The notes: generated by a model from the letters alone, not told the origin. A stretch of DNA of 64,000 nt from Nonomuraea jabiensis (GCF_014204795.1 NZ_JACHMB010000001.1:10366501-10430500); one strand, 5' to 3'; counted from the stretch's first letter, positions 8,301 through 17,162 are shown. Translations and numbers: made by a program.

Positions 8301-8831
8301 TCAGGAGTCCTGCTCGGTGGGCTCGGTGACGCTCAGGTCGCGCACCCATCCCTCGTTCTCCAGCTTCAGGTGCTGGATCGCGATGGCGTTGGCGTTGGCG
8401 TCGAGGTCGGGCAGCGCCTGGAACTCCGAGACCCAGCAGCGGAAGACCTGGTAGGCCAGCACCTTCTGGCCCGCCTCGTTGTAGACCTCGATGACGAGGT
8501 CCTTCCTGAAGGAGGCCAGCGCCACCTCGCGGTCCCGCTGGTCGGGGCCCGCCTGGGCGTTGGCGTAGTTCCACACCTTGTTGGCCCACTGCTCGAACTC
8601 GGGGTCGTGGGTGACCCCGCGTTCCAGCGTGATCGGCTCGTACTTGGTGCGGCCCGGCGACTTGCGGGAGCTGGAGTGGTCGCCGCCGTCGCGGTGCTCG
8701 ACCACTTCCGTGGTCCGGCGCAGGGCGCTGACCTTGCTGATCCCGGCCACATACTTGTTGTCCCACTTCACCCGGAACTTGAAGTTCTTGTACGGATCCA
8801 GGCGAGTGGTGTTGACGGAGAACTGAACCAT
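8301..8831 (-). CDS. eCIS inner tube protein (gp19/Hcp-like)
   Basis: This 176-residue protein belongs to the T4 gp19-like tail-tube family. Characteristic features are the N-terminal FKFRVKWDNKYVAGISKVSAL strand region, the YEPITLERGVTHDPEFEQWA motif, and the C-terminal AIAIQHLKLENEGWVRD segment. Such proteins stack as hexameric rings to form the injection tube inside the sheath. It lies 25 bp downstream of the sheath gene, the usual order in eCIS and phage tails. Length fits the family closely. Confidence 0.94.
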   Translation of the reverse strand: MVQFSVNTTRLDPYKNFKFRVKWDNKYVAGISKVSALRRTTEVVEHRDGGDHSSSRKSPGRTKYEPITLERGVTHDPEFEQWANKVWNYANAQAGPDQRDREVALASFRKDLVIEVYNEAGQKVLAYQVFRCWVSEFQALPDLDANANAIAIQHLKLENEGWVRDLSVTEPTEQDS

Positions 8832-8856
8832 GTCGCTCCTCGGGACTGGCCGATCG

Positions 8857-10353
8857 TCAGGCGTCGGGACGCTTCTGCTGGATCCGGATGCGCACGAACT
8901 CGGCGGGTTTCAGCGGCTGGAAGCCGACGTCCACGTTGACGACGCCGACGTCGATGTCGGCCTGCGGGTTGTTCTCCCTGTCGCACTTGACGAAGTACGC
9001 CTCCCGGGCCGTCCTGCCCTGGAAGGCGCCCTGGCGGAACAGGCCGTCCATGAAGGCGCCGACGTTCAGCCGGATGGAGGCCCACAGCGGCTCGTCGTTG
9101 GGCTCGAACACCACCCACTTGGTGGCGCGGAACAGCGTCTCCTCGATGAACAGGGCGAGCCTGCGGACGGGCACGTACTTCCACGGGTCGCCCACCTCGT
9201 CGTTGCCCCTGCAGGTCCGCGCCCCCCACAGCACGTGCGAGTAGACGGGGAAGGTGCGCAGGCAGTTGACGCCCAGCGGGTTGAGGCCGCCGTTCTCCGC
9301 GTCGGTCAGCGCCACCGTCGCCGAACGCACGCCCGCCAGCGCCGCGTCCACCCCCGCCGGCGCCTTCCACACCCCGCGCAGCGTGTCGGTACGGGCGAAC
9401 ACCCCGGCCACGGTGCCGATGGGCCCCACGGTCAGGTCGGGGCCGCCCGCCGGGTCGGAGATCGTGAGGCGCGGGTAGAAGACGGCGGCGTTGCGCCCGG
9501 CGACGCCGGTGACCGGCAGCCCCGCGCCCGCCCCCGAGGTCGCGTTGGCGACGCTGGTCCAGGAGAAGGGCGGATCGAGCAGCAGCATCGCCCTGCGGTC
9601 CACGCACAGCCGGGCCGCCGCGTCGATCACCGGCGCCCAGCGGGCGTCCCTGTCGTCGGCCCCGGACGCGGGCGGCGCGAGCTGCGGCGGGATCACCAGC
9701 AGGTTGAAGATCGGCACGTCGAGCAGGGCCTGCATGCCGGTGCGCCGGACCGGGTCGCCGATCACGTCGGCAGGGCTGAGCGTCACGTCGGTCGCCTGGG
9801 TGACGGTCTTGTCCCCTTCGGGGGGCCGCTTGTCGACCGCGCTGCCGTCGGCCGGCCCGACCAGCCGGGAGGTCTCCAGCGCCCGGTCCAGCCACCTGCC
9901 GCGCAGGGCCGGATCGACGGAGATCTCGTACGTCTCGGCCGTCTTGCCGGCGACCTTGATCGTCAGCGTGTAGTGCTTGCTGTCGGCGGCGTCGTGCTTG
10001 ACGGTCGCCGCCAGCGTGTTGCCGGCCGTGCCCGGGGTCCTGGCCCGCAGCTTGACGCCGTCGCCGAGGTCGATGGTGGCGTACTGGCTGTCGCCGCCGA
10101 CCCGTACGACGATCGCCTTGGCGCCGCCGTTGAGGAAGAACTGGTAGACCGCGTAGCTCAGCTCGCTGCCGGTCCACAGGCCGCCGAAGGTGGTGTCGTA
10201 CTCGGTCCAGCTGTTGATCGTCGTCGGGGTGCGCGGGCCCTCCAGAGCCAGGCCGACGAACGCCGCCACGGACGTGTCGACGCCGACGATCGGCCGGACC
10301 GCGCTCTCGATCTCCTCAAGATAGACACCGGGATAGGTGAATCTCGTCGCCAT
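8857..10353 (-). CDS. eCIS contractile sheath protein
   Basis: This 498-residue tail-sheath protein starts with the classic FTYPGVYLEEIESA motif and contains SFVG-like and VRVGGDSQYA segments. Its C-terminal sheath domain includes RRLALFIEETLFRATKWVVFEPND and the final QKPAEF-like PLKPAEFVRIRIQQ. It polymerises around the tube and contracts to drive injection. I chose the ATG at 10353, which has GAGGAAGG about 5 bp upstream; 24 in-frame residues before it have no sheath homology. As the first gene of the operon, its promoter should lie in 10354-10496. Confidence 0.95.
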   Translation of the reverse strand: MATRFTYPGVYLEEIESAVRPIVGVDTSVAAFVGLALEGPRTPTTINSWTEYDTTFGGLWTGSELSYAVYQFFLNGGAKAIVVRVGGDSQYATIDLGDGVKLRARTPGTAGNTLAATVKHDAADSKHYTLTIKVAGKTAETYEISVDPALRGRWLDRALETSRLVGPADGSAVDKRPPEGDKTVTQATDVTLSPADVIGDPVRRTGMQALLDVPIFNLLVIPPQLAPPASGADDRDARWAPVIDAAARLCVDRRAMLLLDPPFSWTSVANATSGAGAGLPVTGVAGRNAAVFYPRLTISDPAGGPDLTVGPIGTVAGVFARTDTLRGVWKAPAGVDAALAGVRSATVALTDAENGGLNPLGVNCLRTFPVYSHVLWGARTCRGNDEVGDPWKYVPVRRLALFIEETLFRATKWVVFEPNDEPLWASIRLNVGAFMDGLFRQGAFQGRTAREAYFVKCDRENNPQADIDVGVVNVDVGFQPLKPAEFVRIRIQQKRPDA

Positions 10354-10496
10354 CGACCTTCCTCGTCCCCGTAGCCGCAGAGCCTCTGCCGGTAGTGTCG
10401 GCCCAGGCCATAACCCGGCCGTCACCCCGCCGTCACTGCGCCATCACCCCCGCACCCCCCGCCGGCCTCGTGGGGGCGATCGGGCAGACTCGTCGC
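10354..10496. promoter_or_regulatory. Divergent intergenic region between eCIS operon and DUF3592 gene
   Basis: This gap of 143 bp separates the start of the minus-strand eCIS operon from the plus-strand DUF3592 gene. It must hold the eCIS promoter unless transcription starts inside the neighbour. It contains a C-rich run (roughly 10437-10470) but I see no clear -10/-35 pair or long palindrome. Confidence 0.4.
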
Positions 10497-10955
10497 ATGC
10501 GTAACGGACGGCTCTTCACCATCGTGGGCGGGATCTTCGGTCTGGTCGGCCTGGTGCTGCTCTGCGTCGCCATCGCGATCGCCGTCTCCACGGCGGGCTT
10601 CCTGGCCTCGGCCGAACGGGCCGACGGCACGGTGGCCGGGCTGGCCGCGCGGACCACCACGACCCGGGGTTCGGACGGCCATACGCGTAGGACCACCTTG
10701 TGGTACCCGACCGTGGAGTTCACCGTCGACGGCAGGCGGTACGCGTTCGAGAGCTCCACCGGCAGCAACCCGCCGTCCCATGAGAAGGGCGAGAGCGTAC
10801 CCGTCGCCTACGACCCGGCCGATCCGTCAGACGCGCGGATCGCGTCGTTCTGGTCGGCGTTCCTCGCCCCGCTGATCGTCGGCGGGCTGGGAGTGGTGTT
10901 CACCCCGATCGGCGCGGTGCTGTTCGTCAAGGGACGGCGGATCACCCGGCTGTGA
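10497..10955 (+). CDS. DUF3592 membrane protein
   Basis: This 152-residue protein has two transmembrane helices, at about residues 7-30 (TIVGGIFGLVGLVLLCVAIAIAV) and at the C-terminus (FLAPLIVGGLGVVFTPIGAVLFV). The domain between them has the DUF3592 pattern: YPTVEFTVDGRRYAF followed by VPVAYDPADPSDARI. Such proteins place a small beta-barrel domain outside the membrane; their role is unknown. I took the ATG at 10497, just before the hydrophobic segment, instead of the upstream extension. Confidence 0.85.
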   Translation: MRNGRLFTIVGGIFGLVGLVLLCVAIAIAVSTAGFLASAERADGTVAGLAARTTTTRGSDGHTRRTTLWYPTVEFTVDGRRYAFESSTGSNPPSHEKGESVPVAYDPADPSDARIASFWSAFLAPLIVGGLGVVFTPIGAVLFVKGRRITRL

Positions 10956-10969
10956 GCCGGCCGGGCGGA

Positions 10970-11497
10970 TCAGGACCGGGACGCCGCGATGAGCTTGTCG
11001 ACATCGGGGGCGTAGACGGTCATCCAGTGCGGGTGCAGCCGGTAGTAGACCACGTCGTTGTGCCAGTCGAAGCCGTCGTCGCCGTAGAAGTCCTTCAAGT
11101 ACGCGAGCAGGTCCGGCCAGTCCGCGGCCGGCTCCCCGTCCAGGGGGTTGAGGATCTCGACCGTGCCGTGGGTGAACACGCCCAGGTCCTCCCCGCTCAT
11201 GTGCGCGACGCTGGCGGCGGGGCGGGCGGCGAGGTGGCGGGCCTTGGCGGCGTCGCGCGCCGTGCCGAAGTGCCACTTGCCGTGCAGGAAGTGCCCGTCC
11301 GCGCCGCTGATCCGCGGCTCGCCCTTCGCCGTCACGGTGGACAGGGCGAGCACGCGCATGCCGGTCAGGATCCGGGTGAGCTGCCCGGCTGTCATCGTGC
11401 GCTCGGTGACGATCGAGCGCAGGTGCGAGGTGGAACGGGAGAGGGAGGCTTCGAGGAGAGCCTGGAGTTCTTTGAGCTCTTCGGGCGTTTCGCGCAT
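10970..11497 (-). CDS. Pyridoxamine 5'-phosphate oxidase-family protein
   Basis: This 175-residue split-beta-barrel flavoprotein has the hallmarks LALSTVTAKGEPRISGADGHFLHGKWHFGT followed by ARPAASVAHM. Members bind FMN, F420 or haem and reduce small substrates. The N-terminal 40 residues form a Leu/Glu-rich helix. The ATG at 11497 follows AAGGAT with suitable spacing; a longer in-frame extension upstream has no family similarity. It converges on the DUF3592 gene with a 14-bp gap. The substrate cannot be told from sequence. Confidence 0.82.
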   Translation of the reverse strand: MRETPEELKELQALLEASLSRSTSHLRSIVTERTMTAGQLTRILTGMRVLALSTVTAKGEPRISGADGHFLHGKWHFGTARDAAKARHLAARPAASVAHMSGEDLGVFTHGTVEILNPLDGEPAADWPDLLAYLKDFYGDDGFDWHNDVVYYRLHPHWMTVYAPDVDKLIAASRS

Positions 11498-11606
11498 GGG
11501 GATCCTTGTCTGTTCGTGAGCCGGCCGGCGTCCGCCATCGACGCCGGCCGGAAAATCCATGCTCGACCCGAAACCCGACATCTTGTGTCCTGTTTATCCG
11601 GCGTTC

Positions 11607-12989
11607 TCATCGCCCGGAGGTGATCGCCGGCTCCTGCCGCACCGGCGTCAGCCGTTCGTGGAAGCCGCCATCCGCGGACCGCACGATGATCCCGGTCTCC
11701 ACTCCGTGCTCGGCCTCGTGGCGTTCCGCCTGCTGGAGGCCCAGGCAGATCCACCGGGTGACGACGAAGGCGACGGCGGGGCCGATGACCACGGCGAACC
11801 TGAAGAAGATCGTCACAGCGTCGACCGTGAGGTGGAACTGGTGGGCGAACTGGTCGTTGGCCGCGGCCGCCCACAGCAGGCCGTAGAACGTGACGCCGGC
11901 GACCGCGACGGCCGTCTTCACCGGCGTCTCGCGGGGCCGGTCGAGCAGGTCACGCCCGGGCGTCTCGCGGGCCGTGCGGCCCGCCGGCTTGGGCCGGCCC
12001 AGCGCGTCGCGGCGGCCGCGACGCGAGGCGAGGAGGCGCTCGGCCGCCGGGTAGGCGGCCAGGGCGGTGAAAAAGACCCCGGGGATCACCAGCGTGGGGA
12101 CGAGGACCGCGAGGCTGAGCGTGTAGTCCCCGAGGGTGAGCTCCCATCCGGGCATGATCCGGAGGGCGCCGTCGAGGAAGCCCATGTACCAGTCGGGGAC
12201 CGAGCCCGCCGAGATCTGCGTCGGCGTCGCGGGACCGTACAGCCATATGGGGGCGATCTGGAAGCCGAACCCGAGGATGATCAGCATGCCGATCGTCGCG
12301 AGCGCCATCATCGGGCGTGCGCTCCGCCGCGCCGGCAGCGAGGCGACGAACCGGGAGTGGCCGTGCCGCCGCACCAGCAGCTCGCGGGCGACCAGCAGCG
12401 CGGCCATGACCACCGCGACCAGCAGGTGGCCGCCGTACATGACCGGGATGACCCGGTCACCGGGGAAGTCCGGGCCGAACAGCAGCGACAGAGCCCAGGT
12501 GCCCACCACCGGGACGGACTGCACGACCGACTTCATCAGCCACAGGCTGCCGCCCGACAGCAGGTCGTCCGGCAGGGCGTTGCCGGTCTCGCCCGCGGCC
12601 ATGCCCAGGGCCAGGAGCGTCACCCAGATCAGCCACTGACCGGTGCGCGGGCGGCGGAACGCGCCGGTGAGGAACATGCGCAGCAGCTGCGCCACGACGG
12701 CCGCCACGAAGACGAGCGCCGCCCAGTGGTGGACCTGGCGGATGAGCAGGCCGCCGCGCACCTCCAGGCTCAGGTGCATGGTCGAGTCGAAGGCCCTGCT
12801 GACGAGGAGCCCGCGCAGCGGGCCGTACGAGCCGTCATAGGTCACCTGGGACATGCCGGGGTCGTAGAACACCATGAGCACCGCCCCGGTCACCGCCAGC
12901 ACGGCGAACGACCAGACGGCGATCTCGGCGAACATGAACGACCAGTGTGAGAACTGAAACGAGCGGCGCTTGGCCGGCAACGAACGCAT
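11607..12989 (-). CDS. Stand-alone cytochrome b (QcrB-like)
   Basis: This 460-residue integral membrane protein resembles the cytochrome b subunit of the actinobacterial bc1 complex. It shows the haem-ligand helix RQVHHWAALVF and the quinol-site sequence GSVPDWYMGFLDGALRIMPGWE, which includes the PDWY motif. About eight hydrophobic helices are visible. QcrA (Rieske) and QcrC genes are absent on either side, unlike the usual qcrCAB operon, and the protein is shorter than typical QcrB. It may be an accessory copy that works with another electron carrier. Neighbour on the upstream side is the divergent sigma factor gene. Confidence 0.85.
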   Translation of the reverse strand: MRSLPAKRRSFQFSHWSFMFAEIAVWSFAVLAVTGAVLMVFYDPGMSQVTYDGSYGPLRGLLVSRAFDSTMHLSLEVRGGLLIRQVHHWAALVFVAAVVAQLLRMFLTGAFRRPRTGQWLIWVTLLALGMAAGETGNALPDDLLSGGSLWLMKSVVQSVPVVGTWALSLLFGPDFPGDRVIPVMYGGHLLVAVVMAALLVARELLVRRHGHSRFVASLPARRSARPMMALATIGMLIILGFGFQIAPIWLYGPATPTQISAGSVPDWYMGFLDGALRIMPGWELTLGDYTLSLAVLVPTLVIPGVFFTALAAYPAAERLLASRRGRRDALGRPKPAGRTARETPGRDLLDRPRETPVKTAVAVAGVTFYGLLWAAAANDQFAHQFHLTVDAVTIFFRFAVVIGPAVAFVVTRWICLGLQQAERHEAEHGVETGIIVRSADGGFHERLTPVRQEPAITSGR

Positions 12990-13113
12990 GTGAGCTCCCT
13001 AAACGTGCCTCACTCACAAGACGGGATCGGGCCGCGAGGTGTGACACCGAGGAGGCGCCGGCGACGGTGATTCGCGTCACCACGGGCCCGGATCCGGCGG
13101 ATTTCACGAAGGA

Positions 13114-13141
13114 CCCAACCGTTCACCGCCTCCCGGACGTC
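13114..13141 (+). promoter_or_regulatory. Candidate ECF-type autoregulatory promoter, leaderless
   Basis: Upstream of the sigma gene, CCAACC (13115-13120) is followed by a 17-bp spacer and CGTC (13138-13141). This AAC/CGTC pattern is typical of ECF sigma-factor promoters. Transcription would start near 13148-13150, essentially at the ATG, giving a leaderless mRNA. No Shine-Dalgarno sequence is seen before the ATG, which fits. Autoregulation by the encoded sigma factor is inferred. Confidence 0.45.
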
Positions 13142-13149
13142 TTGTCTAC

Positions 13150-13635
13150 ATGACGGATTCCGAGGCGTTCGAGGCCTTCGTCGCCGCCTGGCACCCGCGG
13201 CTGCTGCGGGCGGCCATCCTCATCAGCGGTGACAGGCATCTGGCCGAGGACGTGCTCCAGGACGCCCTGATCAAACTGGCGCGCCGCTGGTCGAAGGTGC
13301 ATACCGACCCGGTCAATTACGTCCGTACCACCTTGTACAGGGACGTGGCGTCCAGCTGGCGGAGGAGACGGGAATTCGCCTACGGGGAGCCGCCCGACCT
13401 GGCGGATCACGACACGTCGGGAGCGTCGGACCTGAAGGTGGTGTTCGCCCGCGCGCTGGCCAGGCTGCCGGTGAAGCAGCGGGCGGTGCTGGTGCTGCGC
13501 TTCTACGAGGACCTGCCGGTCGGGGAGGTCGCCGCGATCCTGCGGGTCTCGCCCGGGACCGTGAAGAGCCAGACGCACGCGGCGCTGAAGCGGTTGCGCG
13601 AGGTCGCTCCCGAGCTGGAAGAGGTGTTGATATGA
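13150..13635 (+). CDS. SigE-family ECF RNA polymerase sigma factor
   Basis: This 161-residue protein has sigma region 2 (HLAEDVLQDALIKLARRW, about residues 36-53) and region 4 with an HTH (EDLPVGEVAAILRVSPGTVKSQTHAALKRLR, about residues 119-149). The short linker and overall pattern match the actinobacterial SigE family. Its end overlaps the next gene as ATGA, so sigma and membrane anti-sigma are co-translated. A candidate own promoter lies directly upstream. Confidence 0.93.
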   Translation: MTDSEAFEAFVAAWHPRLLRAAILISGDRHLAEDVLQDALIKLARRWSKVHTDPVNYVRTTLYRDVASSWRRRREFAYGEPPDLADHDTSGASDLKVVFARALARLPVKQRAVLVLRFYEDLPVGEVAAILRVSPGTVKSQTHAALKRLREVAPELEEVLI

Positions 13636-14795
13636 CGGACCAGAGGCTGCGGGAGCTCTTCGACGATCTGGCCGAGACCCTGCCCGAGGGGTCGTCCCGC
13701 GCGGGCGAGCTGTGGCGGCAGGGCACGCGCGGCAGGGCCCGCCGCCGGTGGGTGGTGGTCGCGGTGGCCGCGGCGGTCACCGCGCTGGTCGCGGTGGAGC
13801 TCGCCGTGTCGCCGGAGCCGGTCGAGCGCGGCATCGCCGTGTATCCCAGCGTCACGCCCACGATCGCGCCGCCCCCGCCCATGGACACGGCGCCGCCGCC
13901 CGGCGGCGAGGCGGGGCTGCCCGCGCTGGCGACCGGGCTGCCGCAGAGGTGGGCCGGCATCCCCGCGGTGACCGCGGTTCCCGGACCCGTCCTGGCGCTG
14001 GCCGAGTTCGGCGACGGGCGGATCTACCTGATGAAGTCCGGCGGCCGCGTCCCTCTCGATGTGAAGCTGCGTGACTCCGTGGACTCGGCCGGCAACGGCG
14101 GGACGCCGCTGAAGCCCAACTCGCTCTCCCCCGACGGGACGATGGCCGCCTTCCCGCAGAAGGACGCGGTGGTGGTCGTCGACCTCGTGATCGGCCAGGC
14201 CAGGCGCTACCCGGTGCCGGGGTTCAACGAGGTGGTGCTCTGGCGCGGCGAGCAGCTCCTCGTCGAGCAGGAGGAGGCGAACTACCTGCTCGACCTGGCC
14301 ACGGGGAAGGCGCGGCAGCAGGCGTACAAGGGCTTCACGGGTGTGGCGGGCTTCCGCGACCTCAGGATCGTCTCGCCCGGCGAAGGCGGCCGGACGGTCA
14401 TCCAGGAGGGCGGGTCGGAGGTGACGCTGGACGTCCGGGGCATCACCGACGAGGGCAGCATGCCCGTGGGCGTCCTGGGCAACCACGGATGGCAGCGCGG
14501 CGACCTCGTCGCCAGGTCCGCGTCCGCCCACGACCAGGCGGAGAAGGCGGACGTGGTCGTCGTGGCCGACGCCGACACGGGACGGGTGCTCAGGACGCTG
14601 CTCCTGCCCTGGGGCGATGGTCCCGGCATGAGGTGCGGGAAGGGCGGCTGCCCCGTACGCGGCTGGATCGGCCAGGACACGGTGATCATCGAGAGCGGGG
14701 ACCGGCTGCTCGGCTGGAACATCGGCACCGGCGCGCTGTCGCGCGTCGCCGAACTGCCCGACGAGGTGACCGCCTACTCCCTGCGCGGTTGGTGA
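13632..14795 (+). CDS. Membrane-anchored putative anti-sigma factor with extracytoplasmic beta-propeller-like domain
   Basis: This 387-residue protein has a short cytoplasmic N-terminus, RRR, then one transmembrane helix at about residues 39-58 (WVVVAVAAAVTALVAVELAV), a Pro-rich linker, and a ~290-residue external domain with repeating beta-strand units such as LSPDGTMAAFPQKDAVVVVDL and EQLLVEQEEANYLLDL. The ATGA overlap with the sigma gene and the topology fit a sensor/anti-sigma partner. No zinc-binding HxxxCxxC motif is visible, so it is not a ZAS-type factor. The regulatory role is inferred from context. Confidence 0.75.
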   Translation: MTDQRLRELFDDLAETLPEGSSRAGELWRQGTRGRARRRWVVVAVAAAVTALVAVELAVSPEPVERGIAVYPSVTPTIAPPPPMDTAPPPGGEAGLPALATGLPQRWAGIPAVTAVPGPVLALAEFGDGRIYLMKSGGRVPLDVKLRDSVDSAGNGGTPLKPNSLSPDGTMAAFPQKDAVVVVDLVIGQARRYPVPGFNEVVLWRGEQLLVEQEEANYLLDLATGKARQQAYKGFTGVAGFRDLRIVSPGEGGRTVIQEGGSEVTLDVRGITDEGSMPVGVLGNHGWQRGDLVARSASAHDQAEKADVVVVADADTGRVLRTLLLPWGDGPGMRCGKGGCPVRGWIGQDTVIIESGDRLLGWNIGTGALSRVAELPDEVTAYSLRGW

Positions 14796-14959
14796 GCGCC
14801 CAGGCGTTTCCGATCTGCAAATGCCCAGACAGGAGGTTTACCAGAACAATTCCCGGCTAGTCAGATCAGTAATGTGGCTAACGTGCGATTCTTATACGGA
14901 ATGCGCACGCACAATCACATACCTTCCGTAACTCTCATTCAGTGATTAAACTCACACAA
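14796..14959. other. AT-richer gap before the biosynthetic cluster
   Basis: The DNA here is clearly less GC-rich than its surroundings, as expected for a promoter region ahead of the sulfotransferase gene. A TATACG element sits at 14893-14898 but no good -35 partner is visible. An AGGAGGT sequence at 14831-14837 looks like a ribosome-binding site, yet no start codon with an open frame follows it. Confidence 0.4.
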
Positions 14960-15892
14960 ATGACGACGCAACTAGCTCGTTACCTCACACCGATGGAGGA
15001 CAGCTCTCGGTGGGACGGGTTCCAATTCCGGCCTGGCGACATCGTCATCAATTCCCCCGCGAAGTGCGGCACCACCTGGACCCAGATGATCTGCGCGCTC
15101 CTGGTCTTCCAGACGCCCCGACTCCCCGCGCCCCTGTCGAGCCTCTCACCGTGGATCGACATGCTCGTACGTCCGAAGCAGGAGGTCTGGGACCACCTGG
15201 CCGCGCAGCGGCACCGCCGTTTCATCAAGACCCACATTCCGCTCGACGGCATCCCGGCCGATCCGCAGGTCACCTACATCACGGTGGGGCGGGATCCGCG
15301 CGATGTCGCCATCTCCCTGCGCAGCCACGGCAAGAACCTCAAACGTGACGTGATCCGCCGGCTGATCCACCAGGCCGCCCACCCCGGCAACGGGGCGGCC
15401 GACGCCCCGGTCGACGGTCACGACGAAAGGGACCTCCTCGACGAACGGACGTACTTGTTACGTTGGGTCGACAACGACGACTCGCCGTACGTCAACCTCG
15501 ACTCGCTGCGGGCGCTGATCTGGACGCAGAGCCGCGCCTGGGTCCGCCGCGAGGAGCCGAACGTCATCCTGCTCCACTACGCCGAGCTCTCCGAGGACCT
15601 CGCCGGCCAGATGCGACGGCTCGCCGAACGGCTGGACATCGAGATCGACGAGAGCAAGTGGCCGGAGCTGGTCGAGGCGGCGACGTTCCAGCAGATGCGA
15701 AATCGCGCGGACGAACTCGCACCCGACGAGCAACTGGGCTACATCCGCGATCGCGAACGCTTTTTCCGCAGCGGTAAGTCGGGCCAATGGCAGCAGTTCC
15801 TCACCGCTGAGGATCGAGCGCACTACGACCGACGGGTAGCCGAGTTCGCCGAGCCGGACCTGCTCGCGTGGCTCCATCATGAGCCCGGCTGA
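14960..15892 (+). CDS. PAPS-dependent sulfotransferase
   Basis: This 310-residue enzyme of the Sulfotransfer_1 family transfers a sulfo group from PAPS to a hydroxyl or amine. The 5'-phosphosulfate loop is PAKCGTTWTQ near residues 34-43; the 3'-phosphate site is TVGRDPRDVAISLRSH; the C-terminal RSGKSGQWQQFLT matches the PAPS-binding RKGxxGDWK loop. The ATG at 14960 is preferred over the GTG at 14942, although neither has a clear Shine-Dalgarno sequence. It is the first gene of the cluster leading to the PKS, so it may decorate or activate the polyketide product. It could also drive sulfation-assisted elimination, as in curacin-type terminal alkene formation; that is speculative. Confidence 0.9.
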   Translation: MTTQLARYLTPMEDSSRWDGFQFRPGDIVINSPAKCGTTWTQMICALLVFQTPRLPAPLSSLSPWIDMLVRPKQEVWDHLAAQRHRRFIKTHIPLDGIPADPQVTYITVGRDPRDVAISLRSHGKNLKRDVIRRLIHQAAHPGNGAADAPVDGHDERDLLDERTYLLRWVDNDDSPYVNLDSLRALIWTQSRAWVRREEPNVILLHYAELSEDLAGQMRRLAERLDIEIDESKWPELVEAATFQQMRNRADELAPDEQLGYIRDRERFFRSGKSGQWQQFLTAEDRAHYDRRVAEFAEPDLLAWLHHEPG

Positions 15893-15913
15893 CGGCCTGA
15901 CTGCGGTGTTTCG

Positions 15914-17134
15914 ATGACGCACCAGAAAATTCCAGAAATACAGCCAGAAGTAGTAGCCAGGCCCGTGACGGTCGAGCGCGTCCCCTCGTTGGACGACATC
16001 GCCGGGGGCGCGTGGGACGACGTCGCCGACCCGCGGGACATGTTCCAGAGCCGCGCGTGGCTGCGGGCTCTGGAGCAGTCCGGTGAGGCGCCCGTCACGT
16101 ACCTGATCGCCCGGCGACCAGGGCACCCTCGGATCCTCGGCGCCCTTCCCCTCTATGACTCGCTCCCCAGTCGTGGTGACTTCCTGTACTGGCCGGAGCT
16201 CCACTTCCAGGACCTCCTGCACGCCGCGGGTCCGCCCGGTGGCCGGCTGGGACTGCTGGCCGGTTCGCGTGCGGGATTCAGCACGCGGCTCATCGTGGAC
16301 CGCGCCCTGCCGGCCGCGACCAGGACGGAGGTGCTGCGCGCCCTTCGGGATGCCGCCTGCGCCGTGGCGGTCGAGCGCGGGCTCCCGTACACCTTCTTCC
16401 TGTTCCTCGACGCCTCCGCGTGGCGGGACCTCGCTCCGGTCGCCGGCGGCGGAGATCACCACCGGTTGGCGAGCGTCGCGCAGACCGAGCTGGAGCTCCC
16501 CGGTGCGGACTTCGAGGATTACCTCGCGACGCTGCCGCGGAACACCCGCACCAGCGTCCGCAGGGAGGTGGGGCTCTTCACCAGGACCTGCGCGACCGAG
16601 ACCGTCCCTCTCCGCGAGGCCGTCACGACCGTCGCGCCGATGATCGTGAACGTGCGGGCCAAGCACGGGATGGCGTACAGCGTGGACGCGGTCACGCGGC
16701 GCCTCGCGGCGTACTCCTCCGCGCTGGGAGACGCCGCGGCGACGGCCCTGCTGTGCCGGGTGCGGGGCCGGGTCGTCGGCGCCGGGGTCCTGTGCCGCTG
16801 GCACGACCGGCTGTACGTGACGGACTTCGGGCGCCTCGACGACGACGGAGCGCCCGACCCGTTCGTGTACTTCAACGCGACGATCTACGAACCGGTCAAG
16901 CACGCCTATGCGATGGGCCTGTCGAGCGTCGTCACCGGTGCCGGGGCGGAGCTGGGCAAGGCCCGGCGCGGTTCGGCCGTGCTCCCGCTGATGCACGTGG
17001 CGTGGGCGGCGGCCGGAGATCGCCCGGACCGCCGGATCGACACCGCGCCGGCGGAGACGCGCAGGAAGCACTGGAGCGAGCTGCGCAGCGCTCACCCCAG
17101 GTACTTCCACCCGGTCTGGGATGAGCTGTTATGA
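15914..17134 (+). CDS. FemAB/GNAT-like acyltransferase
   Basis: This 406-residue protein resembles the peptidogalycan-biosynthesis/BioF2-like branch of the GNAT superfamily. The C-terminal half contains LATLPRNTRTSVRREVG, CRVRGRVVGAGVLCRWHDRLYVTDFG and YFNATIYEPVKHAYAMGL, which match the acyl-donor-binding fold of that group. It follows the sulfotransferase by 21 bp and precedes the adenylation didomain by 28 bp. It probably forms an amide or ester on the product of the cluster, using a carrier-bound acyl or aminoacyl donor. The substrate is unknown. Confidence 0.75.
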   Translation: MTHQKIPEIQPEVVARPVTVERVPSLDDIAGGAWDDVADPRDMFQSRAWLRALEQSGEAPVTYLIARRPGHPRILGALPLYDSLPSRGDFLYWPELHFQDLLHAAGPPGGRLGLLAGSRAGFSTRLIVDRALPAATRTEVLRALRDAACAVAVERGLPYTFFLFLDASAWRDLAPVAGGGDHHRLASVAQTELELPGADFEDYLATLPRNTRTSVRREVGLFTRTCATETVPLREAVTTVAPMIVNVRAKHGMAYSVDAVTRRLAAYSSALGDAAATALLCRVRGRVVGAGVLCRWHDRLYVTDFGRLDDDGAPDPFVYFNATIYEPVKHAYAMGLSSVVTGAGAELGKARRGSAVLPLMHVAWAAAGDRPDRRIDTAPAETRRKHWSELRSAHPRYFHPVWDELL

Positions 17135-17162
17135 CGCCGACGCCGAGCCGAGGGAGGCCAGC

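Noticed and set aside
14831..14837. AGGAGGT that looks like a ribosome-binding site
   Set aside because: No start codon with an open frame follows within a useful distance, so no gene was called.
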